In this document: one piece after another, positions 32,599-43,160 of the stretch
Layout of the letters: each line of letters starts with the position of its first letter
How positions within the stretch are numbered: the stretch's first letter is position 1
Origin: Agapanthus africanus
Taxonomy: Eukaryota > Streptophyta > Magnoliopsida > Asparagales > Amaryllidaceae
Assembly: GCA_030015575.1 (NCBI GenBank)
Contig: CM057338.1
Location: 629,788,189-629,852,188, forward strand
Length of the DNA stretch: 64,000 nt
Direction of reading: 5' to 3'
The notes under the pieces: model-generated
The model's input: the letters and a program-made list of their open reading frames with translations, nothing else
What the model was told of the DNA's origin: nothing
The model's database searches: none
Program-made: the position numbers and the translations under genes

Positions 32599-34795
32599 TG
32601 TAGGGTTCCGAGGCACTCTTGTAAGGGTTCATAAGGCATCAACCATGCCCGAATAAAATTTTAGATGTGCTGAACAACCCAAAGCCGGGATCTTTACTAG
32701 ATTATTAGGGTTTAACATGTAAGTAAACATCTTTATTACTAAGTGTGAGGGATTACAACCTATGTAGTCTGCTCCTTCGCTTCATAAGCTCCGAGTAGAA
32801 GTTCTTACGCCGCGATCCACGATCTCCCGGACTCAAAAGAGGCTCCACGACTCGAACGATCCATGCTAGCTTGTAGTGTTCCTTTTCTCCGATGATCTAC
32901 GTCGAAGTTGCAATAACTCAAGCTCTCTCACTCTAATGAGGTGAACACCCTAATCTAATGGGCTAGATTAGATGGGGATGATGGAGTAGTATTTATGCTA
33001 TCTTTTTATATCAATTTCTCACAAGAAATCATCACAAAATGAATAACTAGTAAGCTTTCTCAAAGCTTAAGAGAGAAGAAGATAATGAAAAAGAGTTAAT
33101 CCTTTTGTGATGAATAATAGAAAAAAATATATGATTGATCATGGAACCATGGTCAAGGATGACAAGGATAACCTTTGTAGAGGATAAACTAGGGCTAGGG
33201 TTTGGTTAGGTTAAAGAATGAGTCATAAGATAATATCAACCATAATATCTTACACTTAACAAAAGGAAAAGTTGTAGAAGGTGCAAGAAAGAACTAACTC
33301 TAATCAAACCCTAACCTTGTTTAATCTCTACTAAATATGTTCCATTATTAATCATATCATGTTGCAATAATATATATCACATATATATTATATATTTGCA
33401 ACAAAAGAAAATAATACAATTAACATATATCGCATATATATCAATGAATTACCTGGTGAGAAAATGAAATAATAAAGTGAGCCAATATTAGATAATGTAA
33501 TACAATATATCATATATTATTATACATTAAATCATCGAATCAACACTTGATCCGACAATCCGGCTATATCGAATATAACCGACTAATATATCATGTACCG
33601 ATTCATCGAATCAACACTTGATCCGATGACCCGGTTCATATCTAAACATCGCGAGAATATAATACGGTATCTCATATCGCATTATCTTCGGTCCTGCACA
33701 TATCACATATGTGCCTCTACTCCGTTTTGTCTGAGCCAAGAAACCTCTGTGTAGGACTCTAAAGAATCGTCAATACGCCGGTAGTAGGTGATGATCATAT
33801 CAAACACCCACAAGATGCAAGCGGTCAGCTAAACGTAACACCACCCAGGTATTGAGCGATCAGAAGATCAACAAGCTAGCCTGTACGTTCTCCTATGAAT
33901 CCAATCAGTAACACTCCCGTACAGTCTGGTCTGTTCGTCTGATATGTCGCATATCAAGTCTAGGGGTGGTATACGTCAGACCCCAGTAACCGATAAGTCG
34001 TGTCGATGTGAGGCTCATAACGGGTAGAGAAACTATTGGTAACACTTACCGGTAAATCTCTATATCAGCCCTGGCCAGGGACTTCCAGTTATAGCCAATC
34101 GAACACGGCACAACATCAACTCCCTATACCGGGAGAGACGAATCCCCTCCTATCGCTCATTACCTCTATGTGATTCGGGACTGTACCCAAAAGCCACCGT
34201 TTTGCACGCCTTCTTGGACGTGGTAAGGTGGAAATCAAAGCACAGTGGGAATCACACAATACTCTATGACGATCTCGGGTCTACAGAATACCCTGTACCA
34301 GTGTCACCGGAGAACTGCCATCTGACGTGTGGTATATCACCATCTGGGAGTTCTCGACGAGTCCGTCCAGTGTACCCAGTCTCCACTGAGCACCCGTACA
34401 CCATCTTTAATGTCAAACATCGATGGATATGGGATCATCCATCGCCCATCATATGGGTTAAGATGCGTATACGCTTGTCTACTCTGGTGTATCGATGCCC
34501 TGTCTCGATATACCCTCGACTAGGAACAGTTATAGGATGTACTCATCGACTACCGTGGCCCCACTAGTATGATCTCATCATAGTCCCAGTAGTCGAGTAC
34601 AGATCCTAAGGGCTTTATCAACATGTGAGAGAAATACAGTAAACCAATACAAGTCAACATGTTAAGATAAAGTGAAACCAAATAGCATACTATCATGACG
34701 AGCAAGAAAGTCCTCTCTATATATATATCCAAGCATCCATCATAATATACATCACATGTACAACAATGGCCTCTAGGACATATATATAACTAACA
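32599..34795 (-). repeat. 5' LTR of C3 (2197 bp)
   Basis: Starts TGTTAGTTATATATATGTCC (minus, from 34795) and ends with CCCTACA at 32599. It is a different LTR subfamily from C4 but shares the conserved block near 34198-34255 and the overall order of motifs. It is AT-rich between 33000 and 33550. Confidence 0.82.
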
Positions 34796-35127
34796 ACGAG
34801 TTGGCAACTCACCCCCTTTGTACCACAGTGTTTTGTAGGTAGTCCCTCTAGGCAGACGCGGCAGGCTTTCCTATCTATCGCATCATCTTTTGCAGCGGAT
34901 ACCGCTTCAGCTGACTGTGCGTAGTTTTGCTATAGGTGGGTTTTGCGGCTATCCGATGTTGTTTATTGTTATCTTTGTACCATGTACTCTCCATCTACCA
35001 CTTTCATGTATGAGTTAGAGACATGTTGTGAGGACGATATTGTATGTTATTTTATGACTTGGAGGTCTTTTATGCAGTTTTTACTTATATCGTCTTCTAT
35101 TTCTTCGCTACGGCGTCGTATATCTAT
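34796..35127 (+). repeat. G2 5' LTR, internal fragment
   Basis: Begins where the C3 LTR ends. Similar to G1 LTR from about 24130 and, reversed, to the G3 LTR near 49030-49375. It ends with TCTAT, the C5 target duplication. Confidence 0.78.
35123..35127 (+). repeat. Target-site duplication of C5, left copy (TCTAT)
   Basis: TCTAT sits directly before the C5 LTR and is repeated at 45452-45456 directly after it. Confidence 0.9.
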
Positions 35128-37422
35128 TGTTGGAGATAGTGCCCTCAGAGTCAATTATTAGGTCACAGGTACGTGATTGTAATGATTGAGGGAGGACCTA
35201 TCCGGTAGGACAGTCTTACTCGAGATGATAGTATGCTATCTGGTTTACCTTTATCATCGTGTACTGTTTTAGGTGACCTGACACGTCGCTATTACACGTT
35301 GATAGAGCCCCTAGGATTCTTGCTTGACCACCAGCAGTATGAGGGCGATCATATAAGTGGGAGCTGGGGTCTATAAGCTTATCCTTAAAAGGTCCCTAGT
35401 CGTGGGAGTTTCGAGACCGGGCATCGATACTCCATTAGTAGACTAGTGTATACAGTCGAGACCCCGACGAGGGGCGGTGGCCGGTCTCACAAGCCACTGG
35501 TGTCAGTTGGATCACCTAAGATGTATACAGGTGCTCATTGGGTTATGAGTACACCGGACAGGACTCGCCGGGAACATGCTAGTTGGTCATATACCAGACG
35601 TCAGATGGCAGTTCCCTGGTGACATGTGTGCAGGTTAGTTCATCGACCTGGGGATCGTCATTTGTCTCGTGTGAGTTCCCACTGTACTTTGATTACTACC
35701 CTACCACGGCTCAAAGGAGTCGTGCAAACAGGTTTTAGTTGGGTACAGTCCCGAGCCACATGGAGGCAGTGAGCGTATCTTCAGGGGTTCGTCTCTCCCG
35801 GTATTGGGGGTGAGGTCGTGCTGTGTCTAGGAGAGCCATTACACAAAGTCCTTGGCCAAGGCAAGGAGATTTACTGGTAGGTATTCCAGTAGTATCTCAG
35901 GGTGTTCTGGGCTACACTCCGACACGACTTGTACCGCTTTTGGGGGTCTGACTTTTACCAACCCCCTAGGCCCGCCATGCGATACTCATAGACGAACGGA
36001 CCGGACTGCACGGATATTGTCACTGACAGGCTCAGTAGGGTTGTCAGGCTGAGTTCGCTCACAGACATCCCTTTTGGTCAGTACCTGGTAGCCCGTTACG
36101 TATTGGCTTATACCTCTGACGTGCTAGTGGTTAAATCCACAACCAAGGTGTTGACGAGTCTTTAGAGTCCCCCACATTTCAGTTACTCAGCTTTCGGGCG
36201 AAAGGTTGTAGAGGCCGTATGGAGATATGGCAAGGTCCGATCAGATACGTGCGGTATTGCACGGATCAGGATCGGCCAGTTTGTACTATAGGCCGTATGG
36301 TTATATGGCAGGGTTCGATCAGATACGTGCGGTATTGCACGGATCAGGATTGAACAGATATTACTAGCCGGTTTTGGTATAAGCCGGATTCTAGTATAGT
36401 ACAGTGGAGATTTTGTCTCATTGCATTTGTATTTCGGTCGGAATACAAATGCGGGTGTGTATGCACAGTATCGGGGTTTTCCTGTAATTTATTACGGGAC
36501 CAGTTTTTGGAGTTGCCAGTTTGCTTTCCGTTTCGGTCGATTTCCATTGTTCCGTTCATTGGCCGAAGATTGGTGGAGGAGGGTTTATTTGCATTGTTGC
36601 AAATAGGCATTTTTGGAGGGGGTTCTTTGCATCTTGTAGCATCATGATGGTTTTCATGATGTGCACCATCTTTGACTTTTCCTTTCTCATCATGGTTGGA
36701 CTTTGGGAGGTGATGATGGTGGTGTTGAGTGTGGGTTTGTTTTTGTGATGATTCTTTTTGCATGATGGATGATCATTGGTGTTGGAGTGTTGGATTTTCC
36801 TTGCTATCATTTTCTTTTGTATGATAGACTCCTCACTCTCTCTCTTGTATCATATGAGTGAGGCTCCCATTTTTGATACAATCATCTCATTCTCTCCATT
36901 CCTATGGTGATGGCCGGCCACTCAATTTGGTGGGCTGTCCTAATATTTTGAGGTGGGATTTTGCTTCATTTGATGTTGCAAAAATCCCACAAGTTCCATC
37001 TAAAAAGCTCCAAGTTCAATCCCTCCTCCAATGGCAATTCCACAACCCCAAGTGAGACATGGTTCTTCACACATTCTACAGCAAATCTTGGGCACGTTGA
37101 CTAGCCAGCATCGTGCCCGAGTTGCCTCGGCATTGAGGTGGGAGCCCGTATACATAGTAGGCGATGTGGTGCACTTCCGGCGACGAGGAGGAGACGGGAT
37201 TTTTCCGCAGGAGATCCGGACGATGGTGAGAAGACCGGAGGACTTGGATCGTCGGTATATCTCTAACCCATCTTCTAGTTAGCTTAGACTAGTTAATGGT
37301 AACGATCCCGGGTGTTTAGTGCGCGGTGGTGCCGGTTTGCTAAGTCCGCAAAAATTTAAGTTATTCACCGCTTCCGCATTCCGGCGCAGGATCGACGGTC
37401 GGGGCGCCGGCGTGCACTTACA
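35128..37422 (+). repeat. 5' LTR of C5 (2295 bp)
   Basis: Starts TGTTGGAGATAGTGCCCTCA, ends CGTGCACTTACA, followed by the PBS. It contains the conserved copia LTR block (35675-35732) and a 78-bp tandem duplication (36213-36356) with a CGTGC/GCACG hairpin. A His-rich 139-residue frame on the opposite strand (36344-36763) recurs only because the LTR is duplicated. Confidence 0.92.
36213..36356 (+). repeat. 78-bp tandem duplication in the C5 LTR
   Basis: GGCCGTATGG begins copies at 36213 and 36291. Each carries GATCAGATACGTGCGGTATT and GCACGGATCAGGAT. Also present in the 3' LTR (about 44246-44389). Confidence 0.8.
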
Positions 37423-37423
37423 G

Positions 37424-37436
37424 TGGTATCAGAGCC
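37424..37436 (+). other. Primer-binding site of C5 (tRNA-iMet)
   Basis: TGGTATCAGAGCC, one base after the LTR end CTTACA. Confidence 0.9.
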
Positions 37437-38181
37437 TCCCCATTAACTTAGTCTAGCTTTGTGTAATGTGTTTTTCTGTTCCGATCGATCGAAATGTCCG
37501 AAAACCCCAATACACCCACGACAGTTTCTGTTGAAATTTTTCTGTCTCAAAAAATTTTTCAGGTTGCATAAAAGTACTGTGCTAGAAATTCTAAGAACAC
37601 TGTTCAAATTCGACGCACTAATCTTCTTACTTGACCGCGGAAGGGCGGCCAAAACCCACGTTTGGCCGCGCTTCCGCCGCAGTCTACAGGGATCAGTGGG
37701 TTGGGTTTTTACAGTGGGCTTCTGGGATTAAATTAGGGGTTTTGGGATATTAAAATTGGGTCCAGGTTTTCTTTAACTGCTACAGTATTCTTTGTGGGCC
37801 CACTTGTTAAAGTTTGATCAATCGGAATATTTTAAACACATTTTTCACAGTATTTACATTATATCTGCGACCGTGAATGTCACTCGATCGGTAAATCCGG
37901 TCTAACTGCTATAGCCCGGTTAGACGGATTTGCGAACGTGACTTTCACGTTGATGTTCTATGTATTTGCTGTGATGTTGCGGATCGGTCGTGGGGGATAG
38001 CCTGGATGCAATGCTAGTACAGTTGTGGTTGTATTATGTACATTTGTTATTGCGGGGCGAGCGTCCGACATGTGGACTGCCGTCACTGCCTGATTGTATT
38101 ATTCTTTTGGGGCACGACCTGGTTGCGGTCGATGTACCCGGTGTATGTATATTTTACTTTCTGTACTAGGATTGCCCCGCG

Positions 38182-38430
38182 GAGGGGTGCACGGATAGCC
38201 GGGTTCTGGAGGGCAACAAGCCCGCATCTCATGGCATTGAGACGGAGGGGGCTTCGCTCTAGGATTGGCGGGCTATTCGCCGCACTCGTAGGGGGTACAG
38301 GTTGACCCAGGAGGGGTGCCCAAGTTGCCGGATTCCGTGAAGTGCTGGGTGGTCCATTCACGGCGCTGAAGGGGGCTGCCTCGCTTCAGGTTTTGGCGGG
38401 TGACTTGCCGCGCCCGTAGGGGTCTAGGAT
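38182..38430 (+). repeat. Two-copy G-rich box in the C5 leader (period 129 bp)
   Basis: GAGGGGTGC occurs at 38182 and 38311, each followed by a CCGG-containing stretch, a GGGGGCTTCGCT or GGGGGCTGCCTCGCT string, and GGCGGG..GCCGC. C4 and C2 have one copy of the equivalent box. Confidence 0.65.
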
Positions 38431-38849
38431 TTCATTGCACAGGCTATCCACACGACCAGGGGAACGTCGGGTTTCAGCGGCTCTGTGAAACCCGGGGATC
38501 CCAAATATCTGTATTGTTTCTGTGATGCTGTTCATTATCTGTGATGTTGCATTTCATTCACGCCTTGAGCGAATATAATATATTGGTATATATATTAGTA
38601 GATGTTGTATATGTTTTGCATCCGCGCTAGTCCAGTCCCCGCTCTGTCGTTAGTAAGCTAACCTAACGGGTAATGACGGGACCCAGTGGCGAATGCGGAT
38701 GGCATATACGTACATCAGTATATTTTCGTTCTTTTTGGTGTGATCAATTGATGGGACTGCATTGATTCGGATCAATGCAAGTTAAAAACAAACCTAATCT
38801 GATGTTGTTGGAACACTTTTCAAAAAGCTGTTATTGCAAGGACGTTCAC

Positions 38850-39085
38850 TTTTGTTTTGCATCACGGTATTCTTTTAGAATATCCTGCTTCTCAGTCGAC
38901 GAGGCAAGGGCCGAGATCCCTTCACCGGGAGTGACCCCTTGGACAAAAAGTTTGCGTCAGAGCTTTAACTTCACTATAGCCGATTACTTTTGCTTTGCAC
39001 CGTGGTATTCAGTTGGAATATCCTGCACCCCATTCTACGGGGAAAGAGCCGAGATCCCTTCACCGGGAGTGACCTCTTTAGCAAC
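38850..39085 (+). repeat. Two-copy repeat in the C5 leader (period about 138 bp)
   Basis: Both copies carry the hairpin GGTATTC..GAATATCC and the string GAGATCCCTTCACCGGGAGT. It is the counterpart of the C3 leader repeat at 9426-9671. Confidence 0.75.
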
Positions 39086-39723
39086 GGTTTTCGTCACTAT
39101 ATTTTCAAAAAGCTATCCGTTCCTTCAACGATATCAAGTTCATTACGTTAAAGGTTTTCGCCAGAAACCATTCGTAGCCCTCCGTCGTTTCAGACGGGTA
39201 GCACGTAGTATTCATGCTATGTTTGTTGACCTTCGTCAAGGCATAGTGTATGGTAGCTGCCTGTTACCTTTCTGCTGCATAGATAGATGCGTTGGTTTGG
39301 GACAGTCGTATAGCCTTGTTGACCTTCGTCAAGGGCTTGTACGGGTGGATTCAACTTAACCTGGATAATGACGGGTAGAACTTGACATGTGACTTATGAT
39401 TTGTTGACCTTCGCCAAGGTCATAAGAGCATGGGGCAGAAATTACGTCGGGAGTTTCAAAAGAACTGAAACTTGCCAGATATGCGCATACCTTCTGGAGT
39501 GTGATACCGTGAGCGGATCCCGTCACGTTGTCATGCGATGAGAGTTGGATCCCGATTCCCACTGATGAGTTAGTTTACTCCTCGGGACATCCCGACTAAT
39601 TCTTCTTTCAGGTTTGGAGGAGAATTTGAGGTGACAGTGGGAGGATTCCAGATTAGATAAATTGGTAACCATTCTGATCTAGGTTAGAGTGCACGCTGAG
39701 TGTTTCTTTTCTCTCTCTCTTTG

Positions 39724-42700
39724 GCAGCGACCATTGACCCGACCTTAAGACTTTGACTCAGTGACCAAGTTGACCGAACCTTTTTAAACACCGGCTTTTG
39801 GATTGTCAGAGTTGCAGACCTCATTGCCACTCCTACTTTTACCCTTTTTCTCCAGGACACCCCGTATTACTACGAACGTCCACTTCCATTGGACAAAACC
39901 ATCGTATGGTTAGATACGAACTCGAAAGAATTTATTCGAGGATGGTTTCCGGTTCTGGAGAAAACGGATAGGATTATTCAGTTGTCTTTTCCTTTTACCC
40001 TCTCTCAGGTTACGAGTACTCCTTGGTTTAGGGGTAGTACACCTATTATGCAAATTGGATTGTCTTCTTCCAAACCTTAGGCTGGTGCCGACCGGTAGGG
40101 AATGAAGAAAACCAATTAGCATAACGATGGTGTGCAGAAGGTATTAAGTTCAGACAAAGCAAGGGATTAGTAAGAGGGCAAAGTAAATTGCAACAGATAT
40201 TCACGACCAAAACAAATATTTCGTTACCACTCCCACATCACCTTTGTATTTCTCCAGGACACTCCGTATCACTACGAAGATCCCATTTTATTGGATAATC
40301 CATCGTATGGTTATATACGAACTCGAAAGGAACTTGTTCCAGTTCGGGGATGGATCCTGGTTCAGGAGAAATAGGAATAAAGTACATTCAGATGTCTTTT
40401 ATCTTCACCTTCTCTCGCGTTGCGAGTGCTCCTAGGATTAGGACAGTACACCCTTTATGCTTTTTGGATAGTCTTCTTCCAAACCATAGGCTGGTGCCGA
40501 ACGGTAGGGAAGGTAGAAAACCAATTGGCCTAAAGGGGTGTACAGAAGGTAAAGACTAAAGACATATGAAGGGATTTGGAGAGGTGGCAAAGAATTATAC
40601 GGTTATAGTTGTGAATCTGGATGATGGAAGAGGCATTACTAGGAATACCAGGATACCCCATCGAAACATTTCAATGTTTCAGTTCCACTGTGTACTGTTA
40701 ATGGAAAACTGATTTCCCGATTAGATACTTGCTCCAGGGTATGTATTTACCAGGTTTGATTCTCACATCTGTATGGTTTTACAGATGATGAGTGGGAGTA
40801 GGTTATTGGGAATTGGGTGATCATCCTCATTATATCGGGATTCGTTGTAATCGGTGATATTTGAGGAGATCACCTGGGCTGTTTGCCGGTCGGCAAATAT
40901 TTGGTTTTGAATATCCGCTGTTATGCACCAATTTCAAATTGATATATCTGTACGTCTATTTTCATAGAGTGAGATATACCTTTCTGAAATTATGTCTACG
41001 ACATTTACCTATATCAGTGGATGGTTAGGTAAGGAGCATTAAACAGCGGTGTAATTCTTCTTAACCATAAGTACAGTTTTCAACCTACGACACACAGTGA
41101 ATGAGTTATTAGACTCAAGGGACTTATACAGAGTATTGTATGTTGTCCAGGGTCCATCAGGACAGAGGGGTTGGTCCTCGTACTATATTCGGTTTACTTA
41201 TGACTTCTCTAGTTTTTAGACAGGTGTTTCGTGGAAACACAGGGTCCGAATTTGGAGAAGTTATTGGTATTTGAATAGAGTAGAGAACCAGGTATAGCAA
41301 GTATCGGGATTCTTCAAAGAGATCGAAGATGTAGATACTTGTGTATGGTATTCAGTTGATAGTAATGATTAAGAGATCTTGCTTCTCTTTCAGGTTACTC
41401 ATAATTGGAAGTATTCCTAAGTTGAGTAACGCTGATCGGCCTCCTTCCATTTAGTTGACATGCACTGGGGATAGCTGCATGATTTGAATCTGGTTCAATT
41501 AAATCTGTGCCTCTGTTTCTATATTGGATATAGTACAGTTCATATCTTAACATTGTTAAGGTACGGGGAGTTGTCTGGCTTATGCTTAAAACCAGACACT
41601 GGACAACTCAAGGCACATTTCTGTAATGGCTGTTTGTGGGTTGACCCAGGCTATGACGCGGGTTGACTTTCTACCATCTGGATGAACAATAGCAATATTG
41701 TTCTAGACTTGCCACAGTTTTATTAAAAATGGATTTTTCAGAAAACAGTAGTGGGAGTATGGTAGAACTGGAAGTGATTCCAGAACCACAAACGATTACT
41801 GAAGATTTGATAAGGAACCTAAAGATTCAATCTGGATTGACATTCCATTGGCCACTCCGCAGATAAGGTGGGTAACTTCAGGCACCCGAGAGGTACTTCG
41901 GTAGTCTCAAGGACGGTGACAGGGAAGTTCTTGTTTACCCACAATTACCATTGCTGTTGTTCCAGGCTGCGAGACCCGGCGGGAGGATGAGTATAGCGTC
42001 GTTCTGAACTCGCTTCAGAAGTGTACGTGTATATGACTCTGCCAGAGGGTTGTCGTAGTCAGTAGGAGCAGCGGAAGCATTGGTGGACAAGTAGCTTATG
42101 TCTATTTATAGACTAAAGCAGATGTAGCGGAGATAGATCATCTGTTTCTGACGTGACAGTCATGGGTTTGACTTCATCAGAATAGGGGATGGATCTGTTG
42201 AGAAGGTAGTAGGGTGTGATATCCTGGTATTTGGATGATATACACAGAGTAGGAAAAGAAACTCCTACACTACGATCGGTTATACTTTGGTCGTCACACA
42301 GTGGTTTCTCCACAAAGGAAATGGATTTTATATCAGACATACTGGTTACTAGATCTATGGTCTTAGATCTAGATTTGGGTGGTTTCCCAATCAGGGTACT
42401 TGACAGCGTTCTAAGAGTATTTAGGATGGACGACTCCTGGCACGGTAGTGTACCTGCAGGTAATGGAGTCACCCTCTCCAAAGGTGTCTTACAGACTAAA
42501 GGGGAGAGGGACGGGCATGATTGGCAGATCACTTGCTCAGGCAATTGAGTCAATCGTGAGATGTCAAGTACCACACCAGATGTTGTTCTTGCACTAGATG
42601 CAATAAGTTGACATTAATCCAATCCTGGAGAAACAGTCGGAAGCAGTTTTAGAACATAAGTGGATGTTCTAGGGAGATGATAACGACAGCCTCATTCAGG

Positions 42701-43149
42701 AGACAGTTATCATTCCAGGCTTCCAAGGTGACATGGACGACAAGAAGGTTGTCAGAGTTATAGTTTTCCTTCTGATGAGGGGCAGTATTTTGGACAGGTG
42801 GTCTAAGGCAATACTGAGGGAGGCATGGCGCGCAGGATACTGATTAAGTTCAGTTGACGATACAGTCTATGAAGTTTGGATTTGGAGTTCATTTATGAGC
42901 TAGGTCCCATCAGACATCCAGACATATTCTGAGACAGGTATTGCTCTTTTCGGGAGATGGCTTTCTCCACGAACTTGAGATATAGAGAGACATAGAAAGA
43001 AACAACTAAGCGGATCCACTCACTAAGGCTATTCCTTGAACGCAATAGTTCCGCAAACGAGCTTTGTGAGACTGACTAGTAGAGGAGTTGGATGTTCGGT
43101 ATCACACGGGCTGTGAGTATGCGTCATCGCAATAATTAGCCTTGAGTGC
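39724..43149 (+). pseudogene. C5 gag-pol remnant, heavily decayed
   Basis: Collinear scraps of copia gag-pol. A protease remnant near 40738-40790 keeps GATTCTCACATCTGT (cf. DSHIC) but has lost DTG. The pre-RT linker reads APERYFGSLKDGDREVL at 41882-41926. An RT frame at 42216-42548 has YLDD in place of YVDD and then RMDDSWHG..PAGNGVTLSK. The RNase H end reads ADPLTKAIP near 43011. A ~290-bp segment is duplicated (39851-40135 and 40253-40545). Nothing here could encode a working protein. Confidence 0.78.
39851..40545 (+). repeat. Imperfect direct duplication in the C5 gag region (period about 402 bp)
   Basis: Copies begin TCCAGGACACCCCGTATTAC and TCCAGGACACTCCGTATCAC, and both run through GTCTTCTTCCAAACC, GGCTGGTGCCGA and GAAAACCAATT. 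They are separated by ~115 bp of unique sequence. The copies differ at many sites, so the duplication is old. Confidence 0.75.
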
Positions 43150-43160
43150 AAGTGGGAGAT
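43150..43160 (+). other. Polypurine tract of C5
   Basis: AAGTGGGAGAT directly before the 3' LTR. It is still canonical, although the neighbouring coding region is ruined. Confidence 0.88.

Larger units (their letters stand above)
9219..34795 (-). mobile_element. C3: Ty1/copia retrotransposon, 5' part, split by C4 and C2
   Basis: In minus-strand order: 5' LTR 34795-32599, PBS 32597-32585, leader 32584-32050, then C4 inserted (32049-10757), leader again 10756-9219, then C2 starts at 9218. The leader halves join across C4 with the TGTTC target duplication. No C3 coding sequence lies in the window; it should resume to the left, beyond C2. The LTR start (34795) is set in the middle of a gypsy LTR (G2), predicting target duplication ACGAG (34796-34800). 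Confidence 0.75.
37437..39723 (+). other. C5 long structured leader (about 2.3 kb)
   Basis: Non-coding. It contains a GC-rich hairpin near 37637-37680 (GCGGAAG and GGCGGCCAAA paired with TTTGGCCGC and CTTCCGC); an inverted repeat 37893-37931 (AAATCCG..TCTAAC with GTTAGA.CGGATTT); a tandemly duplicated G-rich box (units from 38182 and 38311); a duplicated block (38850-39085); and three bulged hairpins (39217-39246, 39308-39342, 39393-39426). Overall order matches the C4 leader although the sequence has diverged strongly. Confidence 0.72.

Noticed and set aside
36344-36763. 139-residue His-rich frame on the minus strand, repeated at 44377-44796
   Set aside because: It lies inside the C5 LTR and is repeated only because the LTR is. 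Low-complexity composition, no recognisable domain.
38775-39359. 194-residue open frame in the C5 leader
   Set aside because: It covers the duplicated leader block and the first two hairpins, and the homologous C3 and C4 leaders are not open in this frame.
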